Part shown: positions 24,725 to 33,479 of the stretch, in pieces
Position numbering within the stretch: position 1 is the stretch's first letter
Layout of the letters: each line of letters begins with the position of its first letter
Assembly (NCBI RefSeq): GCF_029689925.1
Contig: NZ_CP121445.1
Coordinates: forward strand, 6,568,501-6,632,500
DNA from: Anaerocolumna sp. AGMB13025
GTDB taxonomy: Bacteria; Bacillota; Clostridia; Lachnospirales; Lachnospiraceae
Length of the DNA: 64,000 nucleotides
Direction of reading: 5' to 3'
Notes under the pieces: generated by a model
Told to the model about the DNA's origin: nothing
The model's input: only the letters and a program-made list of their open reading frames with translations
Databases searched by the model: none
Program-made: the position numbers and the translations under genes

Positions 24725-25897
24725 ATGAACGTAACAATCGATGCCTCCTACAAAAGTTTAAATAAACATCATGAAGAATTATGCGGCGATAAAGTTGAAC
24801 TGCTAAAAACGGAAGATTCCAATATTATGATTTTGGCAGACGGCATGGGCAGCGGAGTAAAAGCCAATATCCTGGCGACCCTTACCTCAAAAATTCTTGG
24901 CACTATGTTTTTAAATGGCGCTGGAATTGACGACTGCGTGGAAACCATCGCCAAAACCCTTCCTGTCTGTCAGGTCCGCCATGTGGCCTACTCCACCTTT
25001 AGTATCTTACAGATTTTTCATAACGGAGAAGCTTACTTAGTCGAATTTGATAATCCCAGCTGTGTATTTATCCGTGACGGCAAACTCCTTGAAATTCCCT
25101 GCAAGGAAAGAGTACTTGAGAGTAAAACCATCCGGGAATACCGGTTTCAGGTAAGGTTAAATGACTGCTTTATATTAATGAGTGACGGAGTAATCCACGC
25201 CGGCGTAGGTCAGCTCTTAAACTTTGGCTGGACCTGGCAGAGTATGGCAGATTATGCTCTTACCGCCATGAAGGAATCCCTCTCCGCCTCAAGACTTGCA
25301 ACCGTCCTTACCAAGGCCTGCAACGACTTATATATGCAGGTACCAGGGGATGACACCACCGTTGCCGTTGCCCGAATCATTGATACCAAAATTATAAATC
25401 TTCTAACCGGTCCCCCCTCAGATAAAGGCGATGATGCTTACCTGATTCATCAATTTATGAAAGAGCAGACCAAAAAAATCATCTGCGGCGGCACCAGCGC
25501 CAATATCGCTTCCAGAATACTTGACAGGCCTATCAAAACCACGTTAAACTATACCGATCCTGCACTTCCACCCATTGCCTGGATCGAAGACATTGACTTA
25601 GTGACCGAAGGTGTGTTAACCTTATCCAGGGCTTTGGTTTTGATGAAGCATTACGTGGAAGGCAATGTAGATGAGTTTTTCTTCGAGGAACTGGATAAGG
25701 ACAACGGCGGCTCAAAAGTCGCCAAACTAATTATAGAAGACTGCACCGTCCTTAACCTTTTCGTAGGGAAAGCCATTAACGAAGCCCATCAGAATCCAGG
25801 TCTGCCCTTTGATTTAAGCATTCGTATGCATCTGGTAGAACAGATTAAGGATACAGCGCTTAAAATGGGCAAACAAGTTACTGTTAAATATTTCTAA
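24725..25897 (+). CDS. SpoIIE-type PP2C Ser/Thr phosphatase
   Basis: 390 residues from ATG 24725, chosen over an in-frame start at 24644 because AAAGGAGCGGG precedes it. The N-terminal half carries SpoIIE/PP2C metal motifs: MILADGMGSGVKAN, CFILMSDGVIHAGV and PGDDTTVAVARI. The C-terminal ~150 residues (IICGGTSANIASRILDR...) form a second region conserved with this phosphatase type. Such phosphatases are standard neighbours of group C hydrogenases and are proposed to pass the redox signal to a phospho-switch. RsbW-like kinases encoded at 37925 and 39515 are possible partners. Confidence 0.88.
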   Translation: MNVTIDASYKSLNKHHEELCGDKVELLKTEDSNIMILADGMGSGVKANILATLTSKILGTMFLNGAGIDDCVETIAKTLPVCQVRHVAYSTFSILQIFHNGEAYLVEFDNPSCVFIRDGKLLEIPCKERVLESKTIREYRFQVRLNDCFILMSDGVIHAGVGQLLNFGWTWQSMADYALTAMKESLSASRLATVLTKACNDLYMQVPGDDTTVAVARIIDTKIINLLTGPPSDKGDDAYLIHQFMKEQTKKIICGGTSANIASRILDRPIKTTLNYTDPALPPIAWIEDIDLVTEGVLTLSRALVLMKHYVEGNVDEFFFEELDKDNGGSKVAKLIIEDCTVLNLFVGKAINEAHQNPGLPFDLSIRMHLVEQIKDTALKMGKQVTVKYF

Positions 25898-25937
25898 CCA
25901 AATATTTAACTGCTGTACATATGTAAGGAGCGATAAC

Positions 25938-27398
25938 ATGCTTGGAGATAATACAAATATTGATACGATTAAACAAGAAGTCCTTTACGGCGTTGCAAAG
26001 CTGGCATTTTCCGGTGAATTGGAAGCGAAAAAAGAGGCACTTCCTTATGAACTGATTCCAGGACCTCAGGCTCATTTCCGCTGCTGTATCTATAAAGAGC
26101 GGGAAATCATCAGACAGCGCATCCGTTTAGCAGAAGGAAAATCCCCTTTGGCAGGCAGTGATAATAAAAATGTGGTTCAGGTAATTAACTCTGCCTGCGA
26201 AGGCTGTCCCATTACCCGCTTTGTTGTAACGGACAACTGCCAGAAATGTATGGGTAAACGCTGTCAGTCTGCCTGTAACTTTGGTGCCATCACCATGCTC
26301 AGAGACCGGGCCCATATTGACCCGAATCAGTGCAAGGAATGCGGTAAATGTTCCCAGGTCTGTCCCTATAATGCCATTGCTGACTTAATGCGTCCCTGCA
26401 AGAGAAGCTGTCCGGTAGATGCCATTACCATGGATGATAATAATATCGTAGTGATTAACGAAGAAAAGTGTATCGACTGCGGTGCCTGTATTGAAAATTG
26501 CCCCTTTGGTGCGATTTCCGACCGTTCTTTTATGGTGGATGTGATTGATTTAATAGAAAATCCGGAGTTGGAGGTTTTTGCTATGTTAGCCCCTGCCTGG
26601 GAAGGTCAGTTTGGATCTGAGGTCAATGCCGCCGGTATGGCAAAAGCCTTACAGGAATTAGGGTTTAAGGACATGTATGAAGTGGCTTTGGGTGCCGATT
26701 TTACTGCTGTAAACGAAGCGGCGGAATGGGCCGAGGCTCACCGGGACGGCAAAAAGATGACTACCTCCTGCTGCCCTTCCTTTGTTAAAATGGTCCGAAA
26801 ACATTATCCAAAACTAGAACCAAATATATCGACCACCGTTTCTCCCATGACTGCCACCGCAAGGCTGATTAAATCTCTTCACCCAAAAGCTGTCTGCGTA
26901 TTTATTGGTCCCTGTATCGCCAAGAAAGGCGAGGTGATTGATACCATCGCTTTAAATGGTGCTGATTATGCTTTAACCCTGGATGAATTATACGCTATGT
27001 TTCGGGCAAAGAACGTGGAACCGGCTGCGGCAGAAGATAATCTTCAGCAGGGAAGCATATATGGAAAGAAGTTTTGTATCTCAGGAGGTGTTACTGCCTC
27101 AGTTATACAATCCTTAAAGGAAAAGGAAGAGGACTATTATCTGTCTGTAAAGGCCTGTAACGGAGCAGCGGAATGTAAAAAGGCCTTATTGCTTTTAAAA
27201 GCCGGCAAACTTCCCGAAGATTTTATAGAGGGCATGGTATGCGAAGGCGGCTGCCAGAATGGTCCCGGCAGTATATTAACCGGACGTCAGGCATTTGTGA
27301 ACCGGGATAAGCTTTTTGCCAAGGCAGATGACCGAGAAATCAATGAGAATATAAAGCAGTATGAGGAACTAAAGATACCGATGCATCGGACAAAATAG
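25938..27398 (+). CDS. Monomeric [FeFe]-hydrogenase (group B-like)
   Basis: 486 residues. The N-terminal ~80 residues lack Fe-S motifs (LIPGPQAHFRCCIYKEREIIRQRI), typical of group B. Several cysteine-rich segments follow (CEGCPITRFVVTDNCQKCMGKRCQSAC, CKECGKCSQVCPYNAI, CIDCGACIENCPFGAI). The H-cluster domain has TSCCPSF, FIGPCIAKK and EGMVCEGGCQNG. It probably exchanges electrons with ferredoxin in the cytoplasm. AAGGAG precedes ATG 25938. Last gene of the operon; a hairpin follows. Confidence 0.88.
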   Translation: MLGDNTNIDTIKQEVLYGVAKLAFSGELEAKKEALPYELIPGPQAHFRCCIYKEREIIRQRIRLAEGKSPLAGSDNKNVVQVINSACEGCPITRFVVTDNCQKCMGKRCQSACNFGAITMLRDRAHIDPNQCKECGKCSQVCPYNAIADLMRPCKRSCPVDAITMDDNNIVVINEEKCIDCGACIENCPFGAISDRSFMVDVIDLIENPELEVFAMLAPAWEGQFGSEVNAAGMAKALQELGFKDMYEVALGADFTAVNEAAEWAEAHRDGKKMTTSCCPSFVKMVRKHYPKLEPNISTTVSPMTATARLIKSLHPKAVCVFIGPCIAKKGEVIDTIALNGADYALTLDELYAMFRAKNVEPAAAEDNLQQGSIYGKKFCISGGVTASVIQSLKEKEEDYYLSVKACNGAAECKKALLLLKAGKLPEDFIEGMVCEGGCQNGPGSILTGRQAFVNRDKLFAKADDREINENIKQYEELKIPMHRTK

Positions 27399-27453
27399 AG
27401 TTAGAACTAATTAATTCTAAGACTGATGGAGTTTTAGCAAACTTCTGGGGTTT

Positions 27454-27510
27454 ACATGCTCACTGCTATTCTGTCCTTGGATTCATCTAAGTGGCAGTTT
27501 ATGAGCATGT
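27454..27510. terminator. Hairpin between convergent hydrogenase and sensor-kinase genes
   Basis: ACATGCTCA pairs with TGAGCATGT, plus CTGC/GCAG inside; T-rich on the plus side (TATTTTAAA). Probably a bidirectional terminator. Confidence 0.55.
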
Positions 27511-27514
27511 TATT

Positions 27515-28786
27515 TTAAACCGCAACAATCATTGTAAAAACATTGTCTGCTGCTTCAAAATTAAATAATCCATTATGCTTTTTTACGATTAACGCAATGC
27601 TTCTGGTACCGGTACCATGACCGTATTCCTTTGCTACCGGCATTGTACCGTCAAATTCAATGGTTCCTTCAAAGGGATTCTCAATTTTTATGAACAATTT
27701 ATTTTTCTGCATACGGGCAGCAATATGGATGGAGCGTTTTTTTATATCTTTTATTTTCTCGCAGGCATGAATGGCGTTATCCATTCCATTAGCAAGAAGC
27801 GTACATAAATCCGTAACTGGTATGGTCAAGTCATCTGAGATTTCAAAATCTACCACAACCCCTATGTCTGAGCCTTTGGCTTTGGCAATGTAAGCAGACA
27901 TAATTAAGTTAATGGAATTATTCGTACAATATGTTTCAACCTTCTGATTGTGTAGGTCGGTACAGATTTCCTTCATATAAGCAAGGGCCTCTTTGGTATT
28001 TCCGCTTTCAAGACAAGAACTTAAATAGTTTAGATGATGCAGCAAATCATGACGGTAAATCACTGCCTGTTCATGATTTTTTTTAAGCTGATCGATCTCT
28101 TTTTCCGCCTGTTCCGACTTTATTAAATTAATCTTTAGATCCATTTCCGCTTCTTTTCGCTGACTGATCTCATGGAGATAAACAATGGAAAAGAAGAAGT
28201 ATAAAATAGCCATATTACTGTCTAAAAAGCCTGCAACAGCTCCCGTATCTTTATAGAGGAGCTCTGAATAAACCGTTAATATATACTCCATGACATAGTA
28301 CACTAAAGGTACAATAGCAAATAGTTTAGCTATTTTTTTTGATTCATTTTTAAGAGCAGCAATATGAGGCGCAAAGAACCTGCATATGAAGTAGGCCATT
28401 GGAATGGTAATGATGATCTGGACCATATAGGAAATTTCTTGTGAATGGTGGAACGGCATAGCAAGAAAAGTCCCAATCCATTTTCTTGGAGTACATAACA
28501 AATAGGCTGTCGTAACAGCAATGACTGACAGCAGAGGCGGCTTTTTCATAACAATTACAAGAAATCCGATTAACGGAAGGTGAATGAGAAAAGGATACGC
28601 TTTAAATAAAAAATCCTGTCCTAACAGTAAATATACAACGAATTCTAAAATTCCAATAATGGCGCACACACCCCATAGGATTATCCTGTCATTTCTTGAT
28701 TTTGCAGCACCTGCAAGGGAAAAACTCAAGGTTACTCCAAATATAAGTGCAAAGGCATAATTTATGATAAAAAGAATGTTCTCCAT
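27515..28786 (-). CDS. AgrC-like GHKL sensor histidine kinase
   Basis: 423 residues. About six membrane segments occupy residues 1-210. A coiled linker leads to the H-box YRHDLLHHLNYLSSCLESG, an N-box LLANGMDNAIHACEKI and a G-box EYGHGTGTRSIALIVKKHNG, the AgrC/GHKL arrangement. It autophosphorylates on His and passes phosphate to the LytTR regulator whose gene it overlaps by one base. No agrB/agrD-like peptide gene is visible nearby, so the signal is unknown. Confidence 0.9.
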   Translation of the reverse strand: MENILFIINYAFALIFGVTLSFSLAGAAKSRNDRIILWGVCAIIGILEFVVYLLLGQDFLFKAYPFLIHLPLIGFLVIVMKKPPLLSVIAVTTAYLLCTPRKWIGTFLAMPFHHSQEISYMVQIIITIPMAYFICRFFAPHIAALKNESKKIAKLFAIVPLVYYVMEYILTVYSELLYKDTGAVAGFLDSNMAILYFFFSIVYLHEISQRKEAEMDLKINLIKSEQAEKEIDQLKKNHEQAVIYRHDLLHHLNYLSSCLESGNTKEALAYMKEICTDLHNQKVETYCTNNSINLIMSAYIAKAKGSDIGVVVDFEISDDLTIPVTDLCTLLANGMDNAIHACEKIKDIKKRSIHIAARMQKNKLFIKIENPFEGTIEFDGTMPVAKEYGHGTGTRSIALIVKKHNGLFNFEAADNVFTMIVAV

Positions 28787-29508
28787 TATTCCTCCCTCCC
28801 CAGAAACGGAAAGGATAAATATGCATTCTTAATTTCATTGGCCTTAAGTTTAGAGAGAGGAATTTTTGTTTTTGACTCCATAATTATTTCATTAGCAGAA
28901 ATCGAATCAATATAAGCCATATTCACAATATAGGAACGGTGGGGCTTAATAAAGTTCTGAAAACCTGCCAGATGGGTATCAAGGTCTGTAAAGCTTCCGT
29001 AACTTTTTAGCACGGTATTGTCACTAAGATAATAATAGATAGATTTATTGATAACTTCACAATAGCAGAGTTTACTTAAGCGTATCCGGGATATTCCCGT
29101 TTTACATTTAATTACGATACTGTCCTCCTGCTTTCTTAATTCTGTTATGACATTCTCAAGCAGTAAAAATAAATTATCCTGATTCACCGGTTTTAATGCA
29201 TAATAATAAGCACCCACCCCATAGCTGTCAACTGCATACTCAGACGATGAGGTAAGAAATATAATTTTAACATTCTTATCATATTTTCGGATTTCCCTTG
29301 CAGTTTCTATGCCATTTTGTATGGGCATAATAATATCTAAGAGAATCATATCAAAATAAGCCCCGTTTGATATACATTCTGCAAGTTCAATCGGATTGTC
29401 AAAAGCTTTATAAGTAATATCTCCATGTTTTACGCACCGGTACTCGCCAATTAAAGTGCATATACCTGCAAGTTCCTGCAAATCATCATCACAAACAGCG
29501 ATTTTCAA
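28786..29508 (-). CDS. LytTR-family response regulator
   Basis: 240 residues from TTG 29508, preceded by GGGAGGG; an in-frame start at 29607 would add 33 residues unlike the family. Receiver domain LKIAVCDDD...MILLDIIMPIQNGIETAREIRK...IIFLTSSSEYAVDSYGVGAYYYALKPV has the phospho-acceptor Asp in LLDIIMP and the conserved Lys in LKPV. The C-terminal LytTR DNA-binding domain contains SFTDLDTHL.GFQNFIKPHRSYIVNMAYI. It controls genes in response to the adjoining kinase. Confidence 0.9.
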   Translation of the reverse strand: MKIAVCDDDLQELAGICTLIGEYRCVKHGDITYKAFDNPIELAECISNGAYFDMILLDIIMPIQNGIETAREIRKYDKNVKIIFLTSSSEYAVDSYGVGAYYYALKPVNQDNLFLLLENVITELRKQEDSIVIKCKTGISRIRLSKLCYCEVINKSIYYYLSDNTVLKSYGSFTDLDTHLAGFQNFIKPHRSYIVNMAYIDSISANEIIMESKTKIPLSKLKANEIKNAYLSFPFLGREE

Positions 29509-29723
29509 AACTGTCCCTCCCAGTGAATTCATTTCATTTTCATTATAGTATGAATTATATTGTATGTCACTATCAAAAATTATCATTTCATGGTGAAAAA
29601 GCTCCATTTCACGCCATTGTGTCCCAATACCCCAAGCTATGTGCTATAAAATAATTAATTCATTATTTTCAGGTATCCGTTACTGGACTGTCACTAAATA
29701 TATTATGTTAGGACGTGATAACC

Positions 29724-30050
29724 ATGTGGTTTCTTATCCTCATAACCGCAGCCGCCATCTCTGCCCTTATAATACTGTGGTTTTACACCGTATGGAAACT
29801 GTTTTCCCGTTTAAGGGGAGGACTCATAAGTGCCAGACAGCAGATTTATCTCCATCAGAAATCAGCTGATGAGGCAGGCTCCTGGGCAGACTTTAACTGC
29901 GCCAGTTCTCAATTATCGTTAAGTATAAAGCTCTTTAATGAAACAGTAAGGCAGTATAACAAGGTATTACATAAACCCTATTACTTTTTCACTGCAATGA
30001 TTTTGGGATTCAGAACAGAAAAACAGCAACTGACAGAAAAGAAAGGATGA
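29724..30050 (+). CDS. Short LemA-like membrane protein
   Basis: About 108 residues. One N-terminal membrane segment (WFLILITAAAISALIILWFYTVWKLF) is followed by a helical part, ARQQIYLHQKSADEAGSWADFNCASSQLSLSIKLFNETVRQYNKVLHKPYYFFTAMILGF, which resembles the end of LemA proteins but is shorter than the usual ~180 aa. ATG 29724 is preferred; GTG 29715 in frame is an alternative. Divergent from the two-component genes, 7 bp before a Cys-rich gene. Function unknown. Confidence 0.6.
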   Translation: MWFLILITAAAISALIILWFYTVWKLFSRLRGGLISARQQIYLHQKSADEAGSWADFNCASSQLSLSIKLFNETVRQYNKVLHKPYYFFTAMILGFRTEKQQLTEKKG

Positions 30051-30057
30051 AAAAATC

Positions 30058-30489
30058 ATGAGCGATCAATTTATACCCGAACTACTTGAACTTGTAAATG
30101 AGAATAATAAACGAAGCGATTCTCTGGCTTTAGCGAAAGAAGACGGTATAATTCTTACAGAAGGGGCAGGCATATATTATGAGCAGTTATTACCTCAAAC
30201 CAATGATGTTATCCACGAAGAACTTGGTAATGTAAACGGGGGCTGCCGCAATGCCGAGGGATGTATTATTGTATCTGGTCAATATTTTTGTAATATGTGG
30301 CTGTGCAGGCGATGTACAGAGGATATCAGGGACCAGGTCCCTACGAAGAGTGCAATGCGCTCCCTAAGCTGCATTCCTTCTCATAACTGTTTAGATGGAA
30401 CCAATGTCCCTGTCATCTGTACCACTTGCCAATGGTGCTTTTATGAAGCCACCTTATTGTTGTGCAAAAATCCCGAAAATAAAGTATAA
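30058..30489 (+). CDS. Cysteine-rich protein of unknown function
   Basis: 143 residues, family not recognised. The first 70 residues are acidic; the second half has about eleven cysteines, in clusters CRNAEGC, CNMWLCRRC and ICTTCQWC, suggesting metal or disulfide binding. No signal peptide. GAAAGGATG precedes the ATG and the gene follows the LemA-like gene by 7 bp, so they form an operon, perhaps controlled by the divergent AgrC/LytTR pair. Confidence 0.6.
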   Translation: MSDQFIPELLELVNENNKRSDSLALAKEDGIILTEGAGIYYEQLLPQTNDVIHEELGNVNGGCRNAEGCIIVSGQYFCNMWLCRRCTEDIRDQVPTKSAMRSLSCIPSHNCLDGTNVPVICTTCQWCFYEATLLLCKNPENKV

Positions 30490-30559
30490 AAATAGTTTAA
30501 ATCATACTGCGCCAGCAATTGGTTTTTACTCTTGACACTTGTAAAATAAATATTTTATA

Positions 30560-30762
30560 TGTGATTTAGCTGTATTGCCCTGAAAGACAGCCGGATCAGA
30601 TAATTACATCTCAAAAGATACTTATGTACTTATTAATCAGAGATACACAAATTTATATATGTATATCTACCTCCTAGCCGGCTGCCGTACAATCTAAATC
30701 ACATACTGATTATTATGCTGTGTTTATTTAACCAGCTATATGCTTTAGATTGTGCGGCAGCC
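30560..30762. repeat. Inverted repeat set E with alternative pairing
   Basis: A central arm GGCTGCCG.ACAATCTAAA (30680-30698) pairs with 30744-30762 over 19 bp with one mismatch. It also pairs less perfectly with TGTGATTTAG...CAGCCGG at 30560-30594. It lies between convergent genes. Confidence 0.6.
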
Positions 30763-30781
30763 AACAAGATAAACCGTGCTG

Positions 30782-32509
30782 CTAATTTTGGTTATGAAGT
30801 TTACTCCTAATATCCTTCACGCTCTTATATATATAATCAAAACAATCCTTCTCAAAAGGTGACCGAAGCCCACATTCCTTTACAATCCCTGTGAAAGTCC
30901 TGGTACCCGCCTTACTCAAAAATGACATATAGCGTTTCCAGGCACCCTCCAGATCCAGCAGGGATTCCGCATAAAACTGAAGTGCCAGGGTCTGTGCTAA
31001 GGCGTAATCGATTAGATAAAAAGGCATAGCATAAATCACCATGGTGTCCTGCCACATACATCCCCAGGTCTCAAAGGGGAGGTCGGAATAGTCGATATAT
31101 GGATTATACTTTTTATATATCTCTTCATAGGCTATGTTCCGGTCTTCTGGCGTCATCTCTGGATTATCATAGATCCTGTGCTGAAATTCATCGCCGATAC
31201 AAATGGAACTGATAAAGTAAGCCGCGTACTCTATCTTCTTCTGTTGGTACTTTTTCAGATTATACTCATCAAAAAAAAGCTGGTCAAAGCCGCTGGTAAG
31301 CAATTCCATACTTTTAGAATGGGTTTCGGCGATCTCCTGTCCGATGGGATTTCTTGATGCAATGATTAAATCCGGCTGACGAATCGCTATTTCTCCGGCA
31401 AAAGAATGTCCGAATTCATGAGTAAATACTTCCAGATCAGTTTCTTTCCCGTTAAAATGACCAAAGATAAAATTCTCGTTATAGGCAGTAATATCTTCAC
31501 TAAAGCCATCATAAGGAACTTTGCCGGGACGGTCAAACAGGTCCATAAGTTTATTTTCCGTAAGAAAGTCGATATAATCTCCGGTTTCTTTACTCAGGGA
31601 ATGGAACATCTTTATTCCGGCTTCCAGGAATTCCTGATTTTTAACTTTCAGCTTGGGACTGCCGTCTTTGAATCTAAGGGGCGAATCATAGAGGCGGAAT
31701 GTAGGTATTTCAAGCCGCTTACGCTGCTCTTCTTTTAGTTCGGCCACAAAAGGCACCCATTTTTTTAAGACTTCCTTACGGAAGGCTTCAATCTCCTCCC
31801 GTCCATAACCAATTCTTCCTCTTATAAGGTAGGCTAATTCCGTATAGCTGTTAAATCCCAGCTCTCTGGCTTGTTTTGTACGGTTCTTAACCAATTCATC
31901 ATAGATACCGTCTAATTCCTCCCGGTGTTCATAAAACCAGTGGTGGTAGATATAAAAAGCTTCCCGGCGCTCCTGCCGGTTGGGGTCATCAAAAAAAGTT
32001 TTCATCTTTGACAGGGACACCGTTTCGCCCTTGTAGTCAACGGTTGCTCCACTCACTAATTTTGTATATTTTGTAACGAGTTCATTTTCTTCTGCCATCA
32101 AGGGCAGGATTTTCTCATGAATGGTCTGGGTTTCCAGTTCCCATTTTTTTAGTATAGTACTGCCCAGGCTTTCTTTTAGTTCTTCCAGATATGGCGATGT
32201 CGCCAGGGCTTTATGTATTTTGGCTTCTGCTTCCTGAATTTCTGGAATTACATTATCCCAGTATTCCTGCTCCCCGCTATAGAATTCATCGTTGACATCC
32301 AAATAAGAACGGATTGTACTTAGTTCCTGCATGGTCAGAGCTTCATAAAATTTTTTTTCATATTCCCGGTATAATATTTCTTGTTCCTTGGCAGAAGATG
32401 CTCTCTGGATACGTTTAAAATAGTTCTCCATATCCGCCATCACCGCTTCCATATCCGGTCTTTTGTAGGTCATGTCACTAAATTTGATACCTTTTCTCAA
32501 CTTGGTCAT
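30782..32509 (-). CDS. M3 family oligoendopeptidase (PepF-like)
   Basis: 575 residues. The zinc site is HEFGH in VFTHEFGHSFAGE, with a downstream Glu in EIAETHSKSMELLTSG, the M3 arrangement; the long N-terminal helical domain is typical. There is no signal peptide, so it degrades short peptides in the cytoplasm, including possibly those imported by the Opp system encoded at 44.8-50.8 kb. Start ATG 32509 is followed downstream by an aminoglycoside-modifying-type gene in the same direction upstream (32569). Confidence 0.92.
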   Translation of the reverse strand: MTKLRKGIKFSDMTYKRPDMEAVMADMENYFKRIQRASSAKEQEILYREYEKKFYEALTMQELSTIRSYLDVNDEFYSGEQEYWDNVIPEIQEAEAKIHKALATSPYLEELKESLGSTILKKWELETQTIHEKILPLMAEENELVTKYTKLVSGATVDYKGETVSLSKMKTFFDDPNRQERREAFYIYHHWFYEHREELDGIYDELVKNRTKQARELGFNSYTELAYLIRGRIGYGREEIEAFRKEVLKKWVPFVAELKEEQRKRLEIPTFRLYDSPLRFKDGSPKLKVKNQEFLEAGIKMFHSLSKETGDYIDFLTENKLMDLFDRPGKVPYDGFSEDITAYNENFIFGHFNGKETDLEVFTHEFGHSFAGEIAIRQPDLIIASRNPIGQEIAETHSKSMELLTSGFDQLFFDEYNLKKYQQKKIEYAAYFISSICIGDEFQHRIYDNPEMTPEDRNIAYEEIYKKYNPYIDYSDLPFETWGCMWQDTMVIYAMPFYLIDYALAQTLALQFYAESLLDLEGAWKRYMSFLSKAGTRTFTGIVKECGLRSPFEKDCFDYIYKSVKDIRSKLHNQN

Positions 32510-32568
32510 TACACGTTCCCCTTATCTAGGCAAAAAATAGGTTGCTAGTTTTATCACCTGTTTGCAGA

Positions 32569-33432
32569 TTACTTTCCTGCAGCGACTCGTCTGTTCCATA
32601 TAAACTGCCTTACACGTTCTGTCTCCTCTATAGTTATTGAATACCCAAGCTTTTCAGCTACGTAAGCTTCCAGCTCTGCAAAATAATCATACATTATGAA
32701 AAGTTTATTCCAGATATCCTCATATTCTCCACTCGGAAATATAGCCTGGAACCGGCTCATTTCTTCCTCTGATAAGTACCGCTTCAGATATTTGCTGTGG
32801 CTTCCTGTTGTAACCTGAAACAGATGGTCTGCGGCTATCTTCCAGTTTAACATCTTAATAAACATATTCATAACCAGGACATCAAAGGCATACTTTGCAT
32901 AATACAGTTCTTCTCTGCATAAACCCTTTGAAATATAGATGCACAACCACCGGAATTCATTACAGGTATTATTAAATTCCATAACCTCCGGCTTCTTAAT
33001 GAAAAATTCTCTTTCATCCTCTACGGGAATCAATTCCTTTAAATTATCCTTGTTCAAAAGAATTATCCTGGGTTCTTGATTCAAAGCCTCTTTTTCTATA
33101 TTTCTGATATCCACTATCGTTAGATCAATACGGTTTCCGTCTTCAAATTGTATCAGATAAGCGAAGGTATCATGACTATTATAATCATAAGGATGGGAAT
33201 ACCAATCCGCCGGGCATTGTACAATTAATATCTCCCCAAAATACTGAATCCACGACTTATCTTTCGTAAATTCCCGCACATCCGTAACATAATAAACAAT
33301 ATCAAAATCGCTATAGATATCATGGACCGCATTACGGTTTGCTCTGGAGCCATCCATAGAGACTCCCCGTATTCGTTCATCTTCTATTGCTTTCTTCATG
33401 ATTAAAGCCATTATTTCCTGTTCCGGTCTCAT
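32569..33432 (-). CDS. ANT(6)-like aminoglycoside 6-adenylyltransferase
   Basis: 287 residues. MRPEQEIMALIMKKAIEDERIRGVSMDGSRANRNA and DIYSDFDIVYYV match the ANT(6)-I/AadK nucleotidyltransferase family: GS..N-type Mg-ATP loop and two Asp in SDFD, plus a third acidic site in RIDLTIVDI. The family adenylates streptomycin. This is a chromosomal, AadK-type homologue without mobile-element flanks, so activity or clinical-level resistance is not certain. Homologues in Clostridia are common and often silent. Confidence 0.85.
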   Translation of the reverse strand: MRPEQEIMALIMKKAIEDERIRGVSMDGSRANRNAVHDIYSDFDIVYYVTDVREFTKDKSWIQYFGEILIVQCPADWYSHPYDYNSHDTFAYLIQFEDGNRIDLTIVDIRNIEKEALNQEPRIILLNKDNLKELIPVEDEREFFIKKPEVMEFNNTCNEFRWLCIYISKGLCREELYYAKYAFDVLVMNMFIKMLNWKIAADHLFQVTTGSHSKYLKRYLSEEEMSRFQAIFPSGEYEDIWNKLFIMYDYFAELEAYVAEKLGYSITIEETERVRQFIWNRRVAAGK

Positions 33433-33479
33433 AGTCTTTCACACCCCCGTATCTAAATTCCATTTATAACTTTATGGAC

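Noticed and set aside
32569-33432. Acquired mobile aminoglycoside-resistance gene
   Set aside because: No insertion sequences, integron sites or composition change around it; a chromosomal AadK-type homologue is more likely.
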